From Amborella trichopoda (Eukaryota > Streptophyta > Magnoliopsida > Amborellales > Amborellaceae): a stretch of 64,000 nt of DNA. The stretch's first letter is position 1; the number at the start of each line of letters is the position of its first letter. The translations under genes were made by a program, and so were the position numbers. Under the pieces are notes generated by a model, which made no database searches, was not told where the DNA came from, and worked only from the letters and a program-made list of their open reading frames with translations. The stretch is from assembly GCF_000471905.2 (NCBI RefSeq), contig NW_006498233.1:2864073-2928072 (forward strand). The letters are read 5' to 3'. Below, piece after piece: positions 47,754-58,915 of the stretch.

Positions 47754-47797
47754 CTCCCTCTCTCTCCTTTTCTCTCTCTTTCTCTCTTCTCTCTCTT

Positions 47798-47885
<88 letters not shown>

Positions 47886-48003
47886 CTCTCTCTCGTNNNN
47901 NNNNNNNNNNNNNNNNGTACGTACGTACGTACGTACGTACGTACGTACGTACGTACGTACGTACGTACGTACGTACGTACGTACGTACGTACGTACTACG
48001 TAC

Positions 48004-48080
<77 letters not shown>

Positions 48081-48125
48081 TTCTCTCTTTCTCTCTTTTT
48101 CTCTCTCTTCTCACTCTCTTCTCTA
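47754..48125 (+). repeat. CT microsatellite, 20-base assembly gap and GTAC repeat
   Basis: A long (CT)n run is broken by 20 N at 47897-47916 and then by about 20 copies of GTAC (47917-47996) before CT resumes to about 48125. Open frames across it come from the repeat and contain unknown residues, so they are not genes. The true length at the gap is unknown. Confidence 0.95.
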
Positions 48126-48126
48126 T

Positions 48127-48805
48127 CAGTCGGTGAGACCTAACGTCGACTGGGCTTTCTCTCTCTTCCACTATCAGTCGGCGAGAGCTGGCGTCAACTT
48201 GTTTTTTCTCCCTCCCTCTATCAGTCGACGAGACCTAGCGCCGATTGGGCCCTCTCTCTCTTCGGTGAGACCTAACTCGTTGGTTAGTCTTCTCTCTCCT
48301 TTTCTCTCTCTTCTCTCTACCTTTTCTCTCTCTTTTGTCTGTCTCATTCTCTTTTTTCTCTCCTCATCTCTATCTCCATTTGTCCGCTTCTGATGCGACC
48401 GGCGAGGCTTAGCATCGATTGGCCTCCTCCCTCTCTTAGTCAATCGGTGAGACTTAACGCTAACTGGGCTTTCTCTCTCTTCCTCTATCAGTCGACAAGA
48501 CCTTGCATCGACTGATTTTCTCTCTCTTTCTCTGTCAGTCGATGAGATCTAGTACTAATTGGGTTTCTCTCTCTTTCTCTCTCAGTCGACGAGACCTATC
48601 ATCGACTGATTTTCTCTCTCTTCCTCTATTAGTCAGTGAGACCTAGCACCAACTGAGTTTCTCTCCCTTCCTCTATCAGTCGATGAGACCTAGCACCGAC
48701 TGGTTTCTCTCTCTTCCTTTGTCAGCAAGTGACCTAGTGCCTACTGATTTTCTCTCTCCCTCATCTCATGAAACAGTCAACAATATGTAGCACCAACTAC
48801 ATCTT
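48127..48805 (+). repeat. 47-bp hairpin minisatellite in shared LTR (about 13 units)
   Basis: The CAGTCGA element recurs at 48489, 48536, 48583, 48630 and 48677, exactly 47 bp apart, with less regular units on both sides. Each unit reads CAGTCGA-CGAGACCTAGCA-TCGACTG, an inverted repeat of 6-7 bp with a ~12-base loop, followed by a CT-rich spacer. The sequence is unrelated to the 57-bp array of element B but has the same design and the same place in the LTR. Confidence 0.9.
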
Positions 48806-49565
48806 CTCTCCCTTCTTCTCCCTCCTCTCTTCCTTCTTCTCTCTCCTTCTGTCTATTCCCTTCTTCTCTTCAACCATTCCTCTGCTACTCTTGCGTTCGA
48901 CTAAGAGGGATTGAGGTTAGCATCTCATGGAAGGCCTGTCGTCTAGCCATAATGTTGTTCCTCCAGGATCACTTGGCCGGCTTTATTACCACGACAGATC
49001 GACCATCGTGCTTAGCTGGTTGATATGGGTAATAACATCTAGTGGTGATAACGTGAGCCGGTCTTCGTTATTGAGCCCATTTAGCTTTCACATTAGGCCA
49101 ATTATCAACCAGCCTAGTCACTGCTCTGATCCTCTCGCCTTATCGAATTCTTCTCTCCCCCCGTCTTTCTTTCTTCCTTTTGAATGCACATGCTTTTGTA
49201 CATTCATCAGAGAGGAAAAGGGTGAGGTTTGAGCCACCTGTCTCATAACCTTTGCCATATACGTGTGTGATTGCAGAAAGCATAAAATAAGAAGAGTATG
49301 AGCCAATGGAGGTGATTCCAAACCTGTTTTATTACTGAGGGGCTTCATCGTGATCTAAAAGGGCACCCACGCAAGTCAGCCCGAGTAAGTCCCGAACCCA
49401 CCTTCAAAATTCCCCTCTCATTGGTTGGTAACACCTGCCCCCGTTTTCGAACGAGGTTCCCGAGAGAGCGATCTCGTAAACATCCCAGGTCTCCCCCCGA
49501 AATCCAAGACGCATGCCACCCAATCCTCCAGGATCGGAAGGGTAAGATCGAGGCACCTAACCAGC

Positions 49566-49585
49566 TTGACGACTCCACCGGGGAC
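49566..49585 (+). promoter_or_regulatory. Primer binding site of element C
   Basis: TTGACGACTCCACCGGGGAC follows the LTR end CCTAACCA after a short spacer. Element B's site reads TGGCGACTCCACTTGGGAC, so the C copy has lost the leading TGG. Both share GACTCCAC. Confidence 0.7.
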
Positions 49586-49806
49586 TTACTACCACTTAGT
49601 CGGATAGTTCTTGTTTGGCTAGTCTCTTCTTTTATTATCTGCTTTCATTCTCTTTTCATATTCACTTATGGCTGCTGGGTCTTGTAAACCATTTATCTAG
49701 ATCGCCGATTTTCTTATCCCCTTATTCGAGAGTGTCCTCAAGGAACAAGGTCCTTCGACTTCGTTCCCGACCATCCTCTTGAGCTCCCAGGTCTTAACTT
49801 GGACCG

Positions 49807-52600
49807 GTGAGGAGGGACTTGAAGGTTCCTTACTCCCCATCTCTTCGCTCTAGTGGAAACTCCCCCAAGGCACCCTGCATGGGTATCACTTATGTTGCCC
49901 CACACAACATACACGCAGCCACCGACAAGTCACTTGCCGGTCGAGTTCTTGAGGTACACCGGAAGGCTGCCCATTCCCTTTCTGCAAAAGGCAAGCAAGT
50001 TGTCATTGCTCTTGTGGGTCTTCATAAGGCTACCCCCCACATTTCTGCACCATTGGTCTCTATCCCTAGAGGCTCAACACTTTGAGGAGGAAACCCCACG
50101 ATCTCCATCCCTTACACACACCACAAGACTCGTGGGTCACCCACTCGAGCCACACCTCGGGGCAACCCTTCTGTTAGCTCGAGTCCGTGTCCAAGATCGA
50201 ACCTTCCAAGGTCAGGTCCTGTGCACGCTACTCATATGCATCTCACTGCTTGGGCAACACCATTGGCACGCGAACCCGAGTACATAGGAGATGACCTTAT
50301 TGTCCTCCTACTCAGCACAAAGTGTACCCTGTAAGGGATAGGTCTGCACCCATTCTCTTATACACACCTACTCGTAATTCTCGGCCTCCTAAGGCCAGAT
50401 CACCTGCACGAGCCCGGGTGGACCCCAAGTCCCCCGAGAGCCTTCTTTGAAGGGCACACATGTGTCGCCATCTCAGGAGTCCCCACGCCCTCAACTCATG
50501 CCTCCTCATGAGTCAACCCTGCTCCTACTTACTCCTTCTTCATCAAGCAAGTACCTTGAGCCTTGGCACTGAAAGGTTTTCCCTAAGTGTACCATCCTGA
50601 ACAAGCCCTATCACGTAGGTCATGTCTCCTCGACCCAAGATGACTCCAGTTCCTGGCCCCCATCCATTGCCACATCTAATGAAGATAGCTCTCTCCTGTG
50701 CGAGAAGAGTTGACATGCCACGACCTAAATCGCAGTTTTGGCGCGAGGTCCATCAAAACCTCAAGGATAAATGCGAGGGAGGTCTGCGAATTTCTACTAG
50801 GAAGGTGACCAAGGCAGTCAAAACAGTCAATTTTGATGACCCTCTTCACCTGACTCAGACAATGAAGCCTAAAGAAGAGCTCCATGAGCCCTATGTTGTG
50901 GATGCTGTCACAGAAGAAGACCCGGCCACTTAGCAACCACGGTCCCAAGACCGTCGAGAACCGGTCCAAACGTGATCCGCCTACAAGAGTCGAGTTCAGT
51001 CAGAGCATGCTGACTCCTTACTGACTGACCTACCACGTATGACCCGTCAAGCTCACAAGCCTTCAGCTACCACTAACGTTTACCTCTCAAGAGAAACGGT
51101 CAGCGTAATGGTCGTAAGCAAGCTCGGTGATGCGCAGGAGGATCGTATGAACAAGTTTGAGGACATGGTGCACACGATGATGGAGAAGATCGATAGTATT
51201 GACGTGGCATGCCAGTCGGCTAACCATGAGGTCAATTCCCATCACTCTAATGGTGCACCTCCACAGCAGCCCGCTTTGTCTACCTCGCAGGACAATTTTG
51301 TCCCTCATCTTGTCTCTCAGTTAGATATTGACGCTATGGTCATCCATAGCCTAAAGAACAGACAAATTCTGGGGATACATGGTGCAACGCCTTATCAAAG
51401 ACCTTACCCCTCCTATATTGATCAGGTCTCATTCCCCTTATACTATAAGAAAGGGAAGTTTCCCTTATTGAGTGGAACCACCTCCCCGAACCAGCATATT
51501 GCCCACTTCCAAGCCTCATGTCGGGAAACAGCGACTGACGGGAGACTTCTTCTCCGACAGTTCGTTGAGACCCTCGATCCCCCGGCATTCCAATGGTATG
51601 CCCGACTTCGTCCAAACTAGTGTATACATGGGAGGAGATGGATAAATTGTTCTATCAATGTTTCTATGAGGTCGAGAGAGAGGTTCAAACTATCGAACTT
51701 CTCACCCTGACTCAAGAACCAGATGAACGCGTAGATCAGTTCATATCAAGATGGAGAAACTTGGCTTCTCACCATCCTAATCATATGCCTGAGAAGGAAG
51801 CAGTCCAGACCTGCGTAGGAACATGCGACCTGAAATCGCTCTCAATGTCGAGGCCTCCAATCTGACCTCCATGTCAGAGTTGATCGCTAAATCAGTTCGC
51901 ATAGAAAGTTTGTCATGCCATCATGGTGGGACACGGCAACCATCTACAAGTTCAGCAAATAACTGGGGCAATGGTAGCTCTCGGAATAACACACGGGGCA
52001 GTCAACAAAATGGGTTAATCAGTGCAGCCATCATGGTCACTGATTCAAAGAAGGCTCCCTTCCAAACGTTGCACCTCTCTAAAGGGGTAACCGTGACAAC
52101 AGTAACACCTCAGGCTGGAAAGCAACAACCGTCATACAATCGGGTACCTCCACCAGCCAACCTTGATCGGGGTGATTATTTCACCAGACATATGAACAAG
52201 GTCTATCCCTTAGAGAAGGAATGGGTCCCTACGCTGTTCCGGTACTATTGGAGAAAAATATGATCCAGCACCCAAAAACCAAGTCCCTGAGCAGTCTGGC
52301 CTTGACACTCAGGCTAATTATTATGCCTACCATCGGAGGATCAATCATCCCACAGATGACTGCTACATGCTAAAGGATATCATTGAGGCCCTCATTCTTA
52401 AAGATAAAAAAAGCTTAAAGATTTGAAGCAGGCCTTCGGGATTGCTGAAGCCTCCCATGCCATGACCATTTAAGAGGAAGACGAAATGCCTGATATCCTC
52501 CAAGGTTTTCTTCTTTATAATGCTTCAAGAAGGCATAATCACATAGAAGCAGGCAAGGCAACCCCATCACCTTGCTAAGGGACTGAAGATCGTTGGTGCC
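49807..52600 (+). pseudogene. Element C, gag (broken)
   Basis: The N-terminal Ser/Pro-rich part is at 49807-50290 (LKVPYSPSL, DKSLAGRVLEVHRKAAHSL). A segment at 50622-50933 has FWREVHQNLKDKCEG. The gag core is open at 51039-51620 (193 codons) with YPSYIDQVSFPLYYKKGKFP, HIAHFQASCRETATDG, LRQFVETLDPPAFQWYARL. After a stop it continues LFYQCFYEVEREVQTIELLT and RVDQFISRWRNLAS, a Retrotrans_gag pattern. Near 52320, YAYHRRINHPTDDCYMLKDIIEALI is the degraded zinc-knuckle-like end. The protein would form the particle. Confidence 0.85.
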
Positions 52601-53610
52601 CATTCCATCAAATAAGAAGTCATTATTTGTCAAAATGCACAACTTTCCTTGATATATTCATAAAGAAGATGCGGGAGTGTTAAGAATTTTACAATCTCCC
52701 CGTAACTGATCCCCAAATCACTTCTTCCTCAAGGAAGAAGATCTCACAAACTAGGACCTTCCTATCAATGACTCAGACTCTGCGGAACCCTCGGATTCCT
52801 AGCCATGGATAACCTACCATGGTAGAAGCAGACTCAAGTCCTTAAGACGAAAAGTGGTTCACCATGTTATAGCAGTTTGCCACCCCAGCGAGATGAATTG
52901 GACATCACATCAGAAAACCAGAGAGAGACGGGCACTAAGGGCTGCTCGCAGAAGAAACAATACCACTCAACCTATAGTCGAGCAGGAATTTCTCGGGCCC
53001 CTTCCCCCGTTGCCAACCTTGCTAAACTTCATCCCTGGCACAATCCTTTTTCCTTCTTCATTCTGTCAAGAGGATGCTCCCATCTCATCTCCCACTCAGC
53101 ATACGTCCAATGAGGGTGACGATGTTAAACTCACTCCCCAACAGCCTAAGCAAGGAAAAGACCTAAAAGTTCCCCTGCACCCGTCCAACTCTGGCGATGA
53201 CGTAAAAAGCTGCCCAGATTAGTCTAATGAGGGGAACGACCTTAAAAGTCCCCCACCTTTTAACCCTACTCCTCCTTCTCCTGCTTCGCATTCTTCCTTG
53301 TCTACGTCTCCTGTAGGTACAACCTTGATATGTCTCGACTTCGACTCTCTCGATAGAGAACTTGAGGGATCAAACATAACAAAGATGCAATGGAAACGAT
53401 TGAGAAAGACCCTAGCGTAGGCATAAGGATCTTAACAATTGCTAATTCCCTGGCAGCTAAAGCCAAGGCAGAGCCACCTTCTTCAAAGAAGCGTAAGAAG
53501 TCAAAGCCAAAGAAACCCCAGTGTCCCCTTGAGTAGAGGCTGAGAGCGACTTTGAGCAGAGGCTGAGAGCATCATGCGGGCAAAGTTTTTATTCTCAAAA
53601 GGCTTGCCAT
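52600..53610 (+). pseudogene. Element C, gag-to-pol linker (protease region, unrecognised)
   Basis: It matches A from 1 to about 610. 52854-53222 has TQPIVEQEFLGPLPPLPTLL and the DDVK repeats. The expected aspartic protease lies somewhere here in the lineage, but no DTG or DSG motif is visible in any frame. Stops are frequent. Either the protease is degraded or it has diverged beyond recognition by eye. Confidence 0.5.
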
Positions 53611-54975
53611 TTGGTACAAGTCTGCGGAGCGCAAATCACTGCGGAGCAAGAACTACACACATCTGCACAAGGGCCATGTGATTCACACGAGGACTCTTCA
53701 TGCTCAACCTTTGTTGAACCCCAAAATAACCTCCTGCAGCCTGATTGGCTTCCCATGTTTGAGGTCGACCCTTCTGTCCCTCGATCCGAGAAAGGCACAG
53801 AAATCATGACATGCTCTGGAACCCTATTGGAAGCAGAGATGTCAGGGTCATGGCTCTCTGCGCTTGAGGTTGAGGAAAAGACCTCTGAAAATAATGATGA
53901 AGAGTTCCAAAAGGCCCCAGAAGAATGGGAAGAAGGTGGTCAGGCCACAGTTGACGAACTCAAGAAATAAATCTTGGAGATGAAGCAAATCCCAGACCCA
54001 CTTTCATTTCAGCGAATATGCCTCCAGAAGAGAAAGAGCATTTCACTACCTTCTTACGAGTAAACCGTGACATCTTTGCTTGGCATTATCATGAGATGCC
54101 CGGCTTAGACCGTCATGTAGCAGTTCATCATCTCAGCTCCAATCCGACTATCAAACCCATCAAACAGAAATCGATAAGGTTCAGGCCTGACCTCGAGATG
54201 CAGATAGACGCCGAGATGACCAAACTCAAACAAACAGGCTTTATTCGCGAAGTCAAGTACCCAAAATGCTAGCAAATGTTGTTCTGGTCAAGAAGAAGAA
54301 TGGTTAAATCAGGGTGTGTATTGACTTTCACGATTTGAATACCACTTGTCCCAAGGATGACTTCCCGTTGCCATTCGCTAAGATGTTCATCGAATCTACC
54401 ACTCACTGTCAAACCTTTTCCTTCATGGACTATACTCCGTCTATAATCAGATAAGGATGGCGCTCAAAGATGAAGAGGCCACTGCATTCTTAACTCCAAA
54501 AGGGGTCTTTTGTTACACAATGATGCCTTTTGGATTAAAGAATGTTGGCGCCACATACCAGAAAGCAATGACAACCATTTTCAAAGGCATGATGCACAAA
54601 GAAGTGGAATGTTATGTAGACGATTTGGCAGTAAAATCTAAAGAGGCAGATGCTCACATGAGAGACCTTGAGAAGGTATTCGAGCATTTGCATCTTCATC
54701 AACTTAAAATGAACCCGCTGAAATGTGCTTTCGGCATGTGCTCCAAAAAATTCGTGGCGTTCATTGTTAAACATCGAGATCGAGGGCTTGAAGTCGAGCC
54801 AGCTAAGATCAAAGCAATCCAAGAAATTTCATTACCGACGACGCTTCGAGAACTGTGCTCCCTCCAAGGGCAACTGGCCTACATTCACGGGTTCATCTCT
54901 AACCTCTCAGGTCGCTGTAAACCCTTTACATACCTGCTAAAGAAAGATACCCCATTCATCTAGAATGAAGCATGT
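53611..54975 (+). pseudogene. Element C, reverse transcriptase
   Basis: An acidic linker (53611-53970) ends in a frameshift stop where A reads on. 54018-54272 has FLRVNRDIFAWHYHEMPGLD and KQKSIRFRPDLEMQIDAEM. The fingers part at 54280-54440 (VCIDFHDLNTTCPKDDFPLP) is broken. 54457-54963 (168 codons) has TMMPFGLKNVGATYQKAM, CYVDDLAVKS with both catalytic Asp, NPLKCAFGMCSKKFVAF and LRELCSLQGQLAYIHGFISN. It ends at TAG, 54961, where a Trp codon stood. Single-base losses explain the breaks at 53968 and 54269. Confidence 0.88.
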
Positions 54976-56130
54976 CAGGCAGCCCTTAACGACATCAAGC
55001 ATTATTTACTCAATCCTCCAGTACTCTCGACACCAGTATTAGGGAGACCCCTCATTCTAAATGTGACTGCTTTAGATGAGTCCCTTGGAGCATTGTTGGT
55101 ACAAAAAAATGAAGAAGGAAAGGAAACCGCGTTTATTACCTCAGTCGTAGGATGCAAGGGGCTGAGAAGTATTATCCCCTTATTGAGAAGATGTGTCTGG
55201 CCCTGATCTTTGCAGTACAAAAACTCTACCATTACTTACTCGATCATGAAGTGAAGCTATATCAAAAGCTGATCCTGTAAAGTTTCTCATGACACCCCCA
55301 TGCTCTTCGGGATGCTTGACTAAGTGGGCACTATTGCTGATGGAGTTCGACATCACGTATGTCCCACAAAAGGCCATCAAGGGCCAAGCCTTGGCTGACT
55401 TTATCGCAGCATAGCCTGTACCAGCATAATCGCCTCTATCAAGCGACTTTCCTAATGAAGAAGTATTTTGTGCTGACCTTGCCCTTGTGTGGGAATTATA
55501 CTTCGATGGAGCCTTCCAATCAAATCGAGGAGGCACCTGAGTAGTATTCTTGAGTCTGAAAGGAGGAATATTGCAACTTTCTTTCTCTCTTTCTCAAGCC
55601 GGTTCTCATAATGAGGCAGAATATCAAGCTCTTATAATCAAACTGGAGATAGCCTTCGACTTCAACTTGGAGCAGCTCAAGATCTATGGAGACTCGGAGT
55701 TGGTTATCCGACATGTCAAAGGAATTTATGATGTGAGAAAAGACACTCTCAAGCCTTGTCATGATACTGAAAAATCGTTTATGGCTCAGTTTGAGGACGT
55801 ATCCCTGAGTCACATCCCCAAAAGGCCAAACTCACAGGCTGACGCACTTGCGAAACTCGGTGCTACAATTCAATTGTCCCCATCAGGGTCCACGCTTGTC
55901 TCGGTGGAAGAATGGAGACACATCGAACTAAAAATTGAGGTCGATGCGGATGATGAGAGAAATATTTTCCCCGAGTGCCCTCCTTATCCATTTGGAGCGC
56001 TTTTGTCAGCCAAAGAAGTAATCAAGACTGAACAAGAAGTAGCACAGAGTCAAACAGCTAAGGGTCGAAACTAAGAACCAGAATTCTTTAACCCAATGTG
56101 TGCAGAAATTGAGTAGGTAGAAGATTGAAG
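54976..56130 (+). pseudogene. Element C, RNase H, archaeal-type RNase H and linker
   Basis: RNase H (about 55010-55400) has LNVTALDESLGALLVQ with the first Asp, YYLSRRMQGAEKYYP, then KWALLLMEFDITYVPQ and GQALADFIAA. Frame changes fall at 55127 and 55255. The second domain (55490-55860) has YFDGAF, SHNEAEYQALIIKLEIAF, IYGDSELVIRHVKGIYDVRK and NSQADALAKLGA, so its acidic residues are all present. 55550-56074 stays open for 174 codons. The pair of RNase H domains before integrase places it in Tat. Confidence 0.88.
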
Positions 56131-56169
56131 AGGACCCATCACCAGTTTCCTAAAGCATGGTAGGCTCCC

Positions 56170-57375
56170 GGAAGATCATATCGAACGCAATAGCATACGG
56201 CGAATGTCTACCAAGTATACCCTCCTTGAGGGAGATGCTCTCTTTAGACGGTCGTTTGACAGCATTCTTCTTAGATACGTCGACACCCAAGGAGCAAATA
56301 AAGTGCTAGAAGAAGTCCACTCAGGCATCTGTGGACTACACCAGTCTGGTCCTAAACTCAATGAACGAATAGGCAAGTTGGGATACCATTGGCCTTCCAT
56401 GATAGTTGATTCCTTAAGCTATGCTAAAAAGTGCCAAGTATGCCAAATACACTCCAGCTTGGTTCACCAACCTCCAGAGCCCTTACACCCAACTGTTGCA
56501 TTGTGGCCCTTCTCACAATGGGGTATGGACATCGTAGGGCATATTGACCCCCCTTTTGCAATGGGCCATGTTTTTATTCTAACTGCAACAGATTACTTCT
56601 CTAAGTGGGCTGAAGCAGTCCCCCTTAAGCAAGTTCCTGGGACAACAGTAGCCTACTTCGTTCGACATCATATGATATATCTCTTCGAAGTGCCCAACCG
56701 GATCATATTTGACAACGGCCCTCAATTTAGGAGTCATCACATTGATCGCTTAGTTAGCCAATTCTATTTCAAATGGAGGTACTCGACTATGTACCACCCT
56801 CGGGAGAATGGATTAGCTGAGGCTTTCAATAAGACTCTGTGCAATGTCTTAAGAAACTCAGTATCAAAAACAAGGAAGAGCTGGCATGAGAAGCTTCCCG
56901 AAGCACTGTGGGCTTATCGTACTACTACACGAAATGCTACCAATTCCACTCCTTATTCTTTGGTCTATGGGGGTGAAGCAATTTTACCTCTCTAAATACA
57001 AATCCCTTCATTGCAAGTCACTATTCACTAATGAATAACTGAAGATGATAGAGGCAAGCTCCGGTATCAAGAATTGGATGCACTTGATGGAAAGAGGCTA
57101 GAGGCTCAGTAGAACCTTGAACTCAACCAAAGGAGAATGAAGAGGGCTTTTGACAAGTCTGTCAAGATCCGCTAGTTCACTTGTGGTGATCTAGTCTTAG
57201 CTATCAAGAGGCCTATTGTTATGCATGGCAGGCATAAAGGGACGTTTGAGCCTAAGTGGGAAGGTCCCTTTACAGTCGAAAAGGTCTCGCTCAACGGAGC
57301 CTACATATTGGCACATCCTGATGGAAAGGAGGTGATGCTCCCTATCAACGAGCGGTACCTAAAGAAGTACTATCC
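56170..57375 (+). pseudogene. Element C, integrase
   Basis: 56204-56995 is open for 263 codons. The zinc region has VHSGICGLHQSG and KKCQVCQIH (the H-H-C-C pattern). The core has QWGMDIVGHIDPP, IIFDNGPQFRS and ENGLAEAFNKTL with D, D and E all present, then EALWAYRTTTRNATNSTPYS. A G-to-T change makes TAA at 56993 after AILPL. The C-terminal domain then continues in pieces (LDGKRLEAQ, KFEPKWEGPFTV) to LPINERYLKKYYP and the natural stop near 57378. This is the best-kept integrase here. Confidence 0.9.
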
Positions 57376-58454
57376 ATGATGTGTATCAACAAGCAAGATA
57401 GTCCAAACAAAATGCTAACTTTTTGTAGTAAAAATGAGTTACAAGAACCCAATACTAGGGAGGTTACAAGTCTCTTGCGTCTGAGGATAAGAGGACGGTT
57501 ACAAACTAAAACTTGTACTCTTTCTCTTGCATCTAAGAGTAAGAGGACGGTTACAGGCCAAAACAAATGCCTGTCCCATGAAAGGATGGCCTTTCTCATG
57601 AAGAAGAAGCAAACCCACTAAAGAAAGACTCTCCTCACGAAGAAAAAGTGAAACCACTAGGAGAGGTAGCTTTAATTCATCCGAAGAGTAAGAGGATGGT
57701 TGCAGGCTAGAAGACAAAGCAAAGCCACTTCAAGAAGTTAGCTCCAGTTCATCCGATGTATATGTCAAACATACGAGTCAGAGACCTCATCTGACGTGTA
57801 TGTCGAACATATGACGTAGGATCCATTCGACGTGTATATCAAACATACAAGAGGGGCTGCCTTGGCAAGGAGCTGGCCTATGACGGAAAGCATGCCCTGT
57901 TCACAGTGGATGTCCTTCCACAGAACGACATGGACCTCACTATTGGCCTCAAGGATTTGGCTTCCAACAGGTACCACAAGCCATGCCCCATCCTTCGCCA
58001 CTTTTTACCAGCCCATGAACATCATCGTACGTTGCTCATAGTCAAGCGCCGCGAACCCGACACATGAATTATCGCCATACGTGAGCGTCTTTCTTAGCAT
58101 CGTGATCAGCCACATGTGCTGACGAGTACCGACTAAAGCCAGCACTGGTTGTGTTCTCCAAAGGTCAGCGCCGGTTGTGGTCTTAGTCCTTAGTGTCGGT
58201 TGCCTTTCTTGAGGTTAAGCGCTGGTTGCCTCAGCACCAGTTGCACTTCTGTTAGCGCCAGCTCTATCGCGACTATTTACCTCTCGAGACTCCTCATTTT
58301 TCAAAACTTAAGTTTTGCACCTCCTTAATGGTCACACAATTTCCAAGGACGAAGGCCAAACTGTCACCAACTATACGCCTTCCCCACGATGGTTCACCTC
58401 CTACAATCGTACGGCCCACCTCCTACGACCATCCGTCTCCTGTTGGAACTTTTC

Positions 58455-58844
58455 CTATACGGCTAAAAACCCACTGAAGAACTTTCTCGCCTGTGTTTTT
58501 AGACTGAGTGTCACCAGAACCTCACCAAAAAACCCCTGAAAACTTCCCCTAAGTACTTGAAAACTTCTGCAACACCACAAGCAGTGCCGAAAAACCTCCA
58601 CAATCACGGGGAAACCCCTAAAAATCCCTACCAGAAAGGAAAACTGCACCCGAAATTTCCTCTCTTTCACGAAAAACTTCCCGAAGGGTTCTCCTCTCCC
58701 TGCTACTCTCTCTGCAACTTCGCCAATTCTGAGCAAAGTCCACACGCCGAAATCCTTGCTGTTTGCGGAAGAATCTTCCTTGCAAAACTCCTGTTGAAGT
58801 CTTACTGCTTGCCGAAACTTCAACCGAGAACACCCTCTCCTCAC
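58455..58844 (-). pseudogene. Possible antisense extra ORF in the element C tail
   Basis: 129 codons are open on the antisense strand, starting about 65 bp downstream of the antisense TATA box. RIGEVAERVAGRGEPFGKFF aligns with GIGEVAGREEQKEFSREFF in element A. The rest is rich in Phe, Val, Gly and Arg and matches no family I know. Antisense ORFs between pol and LTR occur in Tat elements, but this one may simply be open by chance in low-stop sequence. Confidence 0.32.
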
Positions 58845-58906
58845 TGTTGAAGAAAATTATTGCTTTTACAGTGGGTGAAAAGTAAGGGAAAATGGGATAT
58901 TACCCC

Positions 58907-58915
58907 CTTATATAG
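58907..58915 (-). promoter_or_regulatory. Antisense TATA box in element C tail
   Basis: The - strand reads CTATATAAG, then GGGGTAATATCCCATTTTCCC. Element E has GTATAAAAG with a matching downstream GGGGT...CCCATTTT. It points at the open antisense frame 58844-58455. A and B have weaker forms here. Confidence 0.45.

Larger units (their letters stand above)
46278..49563 (+). mobile_element. Shared LTR: 3' LTR of E and 5' LTR of C (about 3.3 kb)
   Basis: It begins TATTTGAACATATTTTTCAGC (the usual TG is TA) directly after E's tail and ends CCTAACCA at 49563, three bases before C's primer binding site. Only one LTR separates the two internal regions. U3 is about 1.3 kb, with a TATA box at 47580 and AATAAA at 47647. 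The remaining ~1.9 kb is leader, with CT microsatellite, a gap, GTAC repeats and a 47-bp minisatellite. It is the most complete Tat LTR in the window. Confidence 0.88.

Noticed and set aside
47644..48443. Long open frames on both strands across the CT and GTAC block (up to 249 codons)
   Set aside because: They arise from microsatellite periodicity, cross the N gap and encode only Ser-Leu, Arg-Glu or Thr-Tyr-Val-Arg repeats.
48127..48805. CRISPR-like regular array with spacers
   Set aside because: The units repeat over their whole length, including the CT spacer, and lie in a plant retrotransposon LTR. There are no unique spacers or cas genes.
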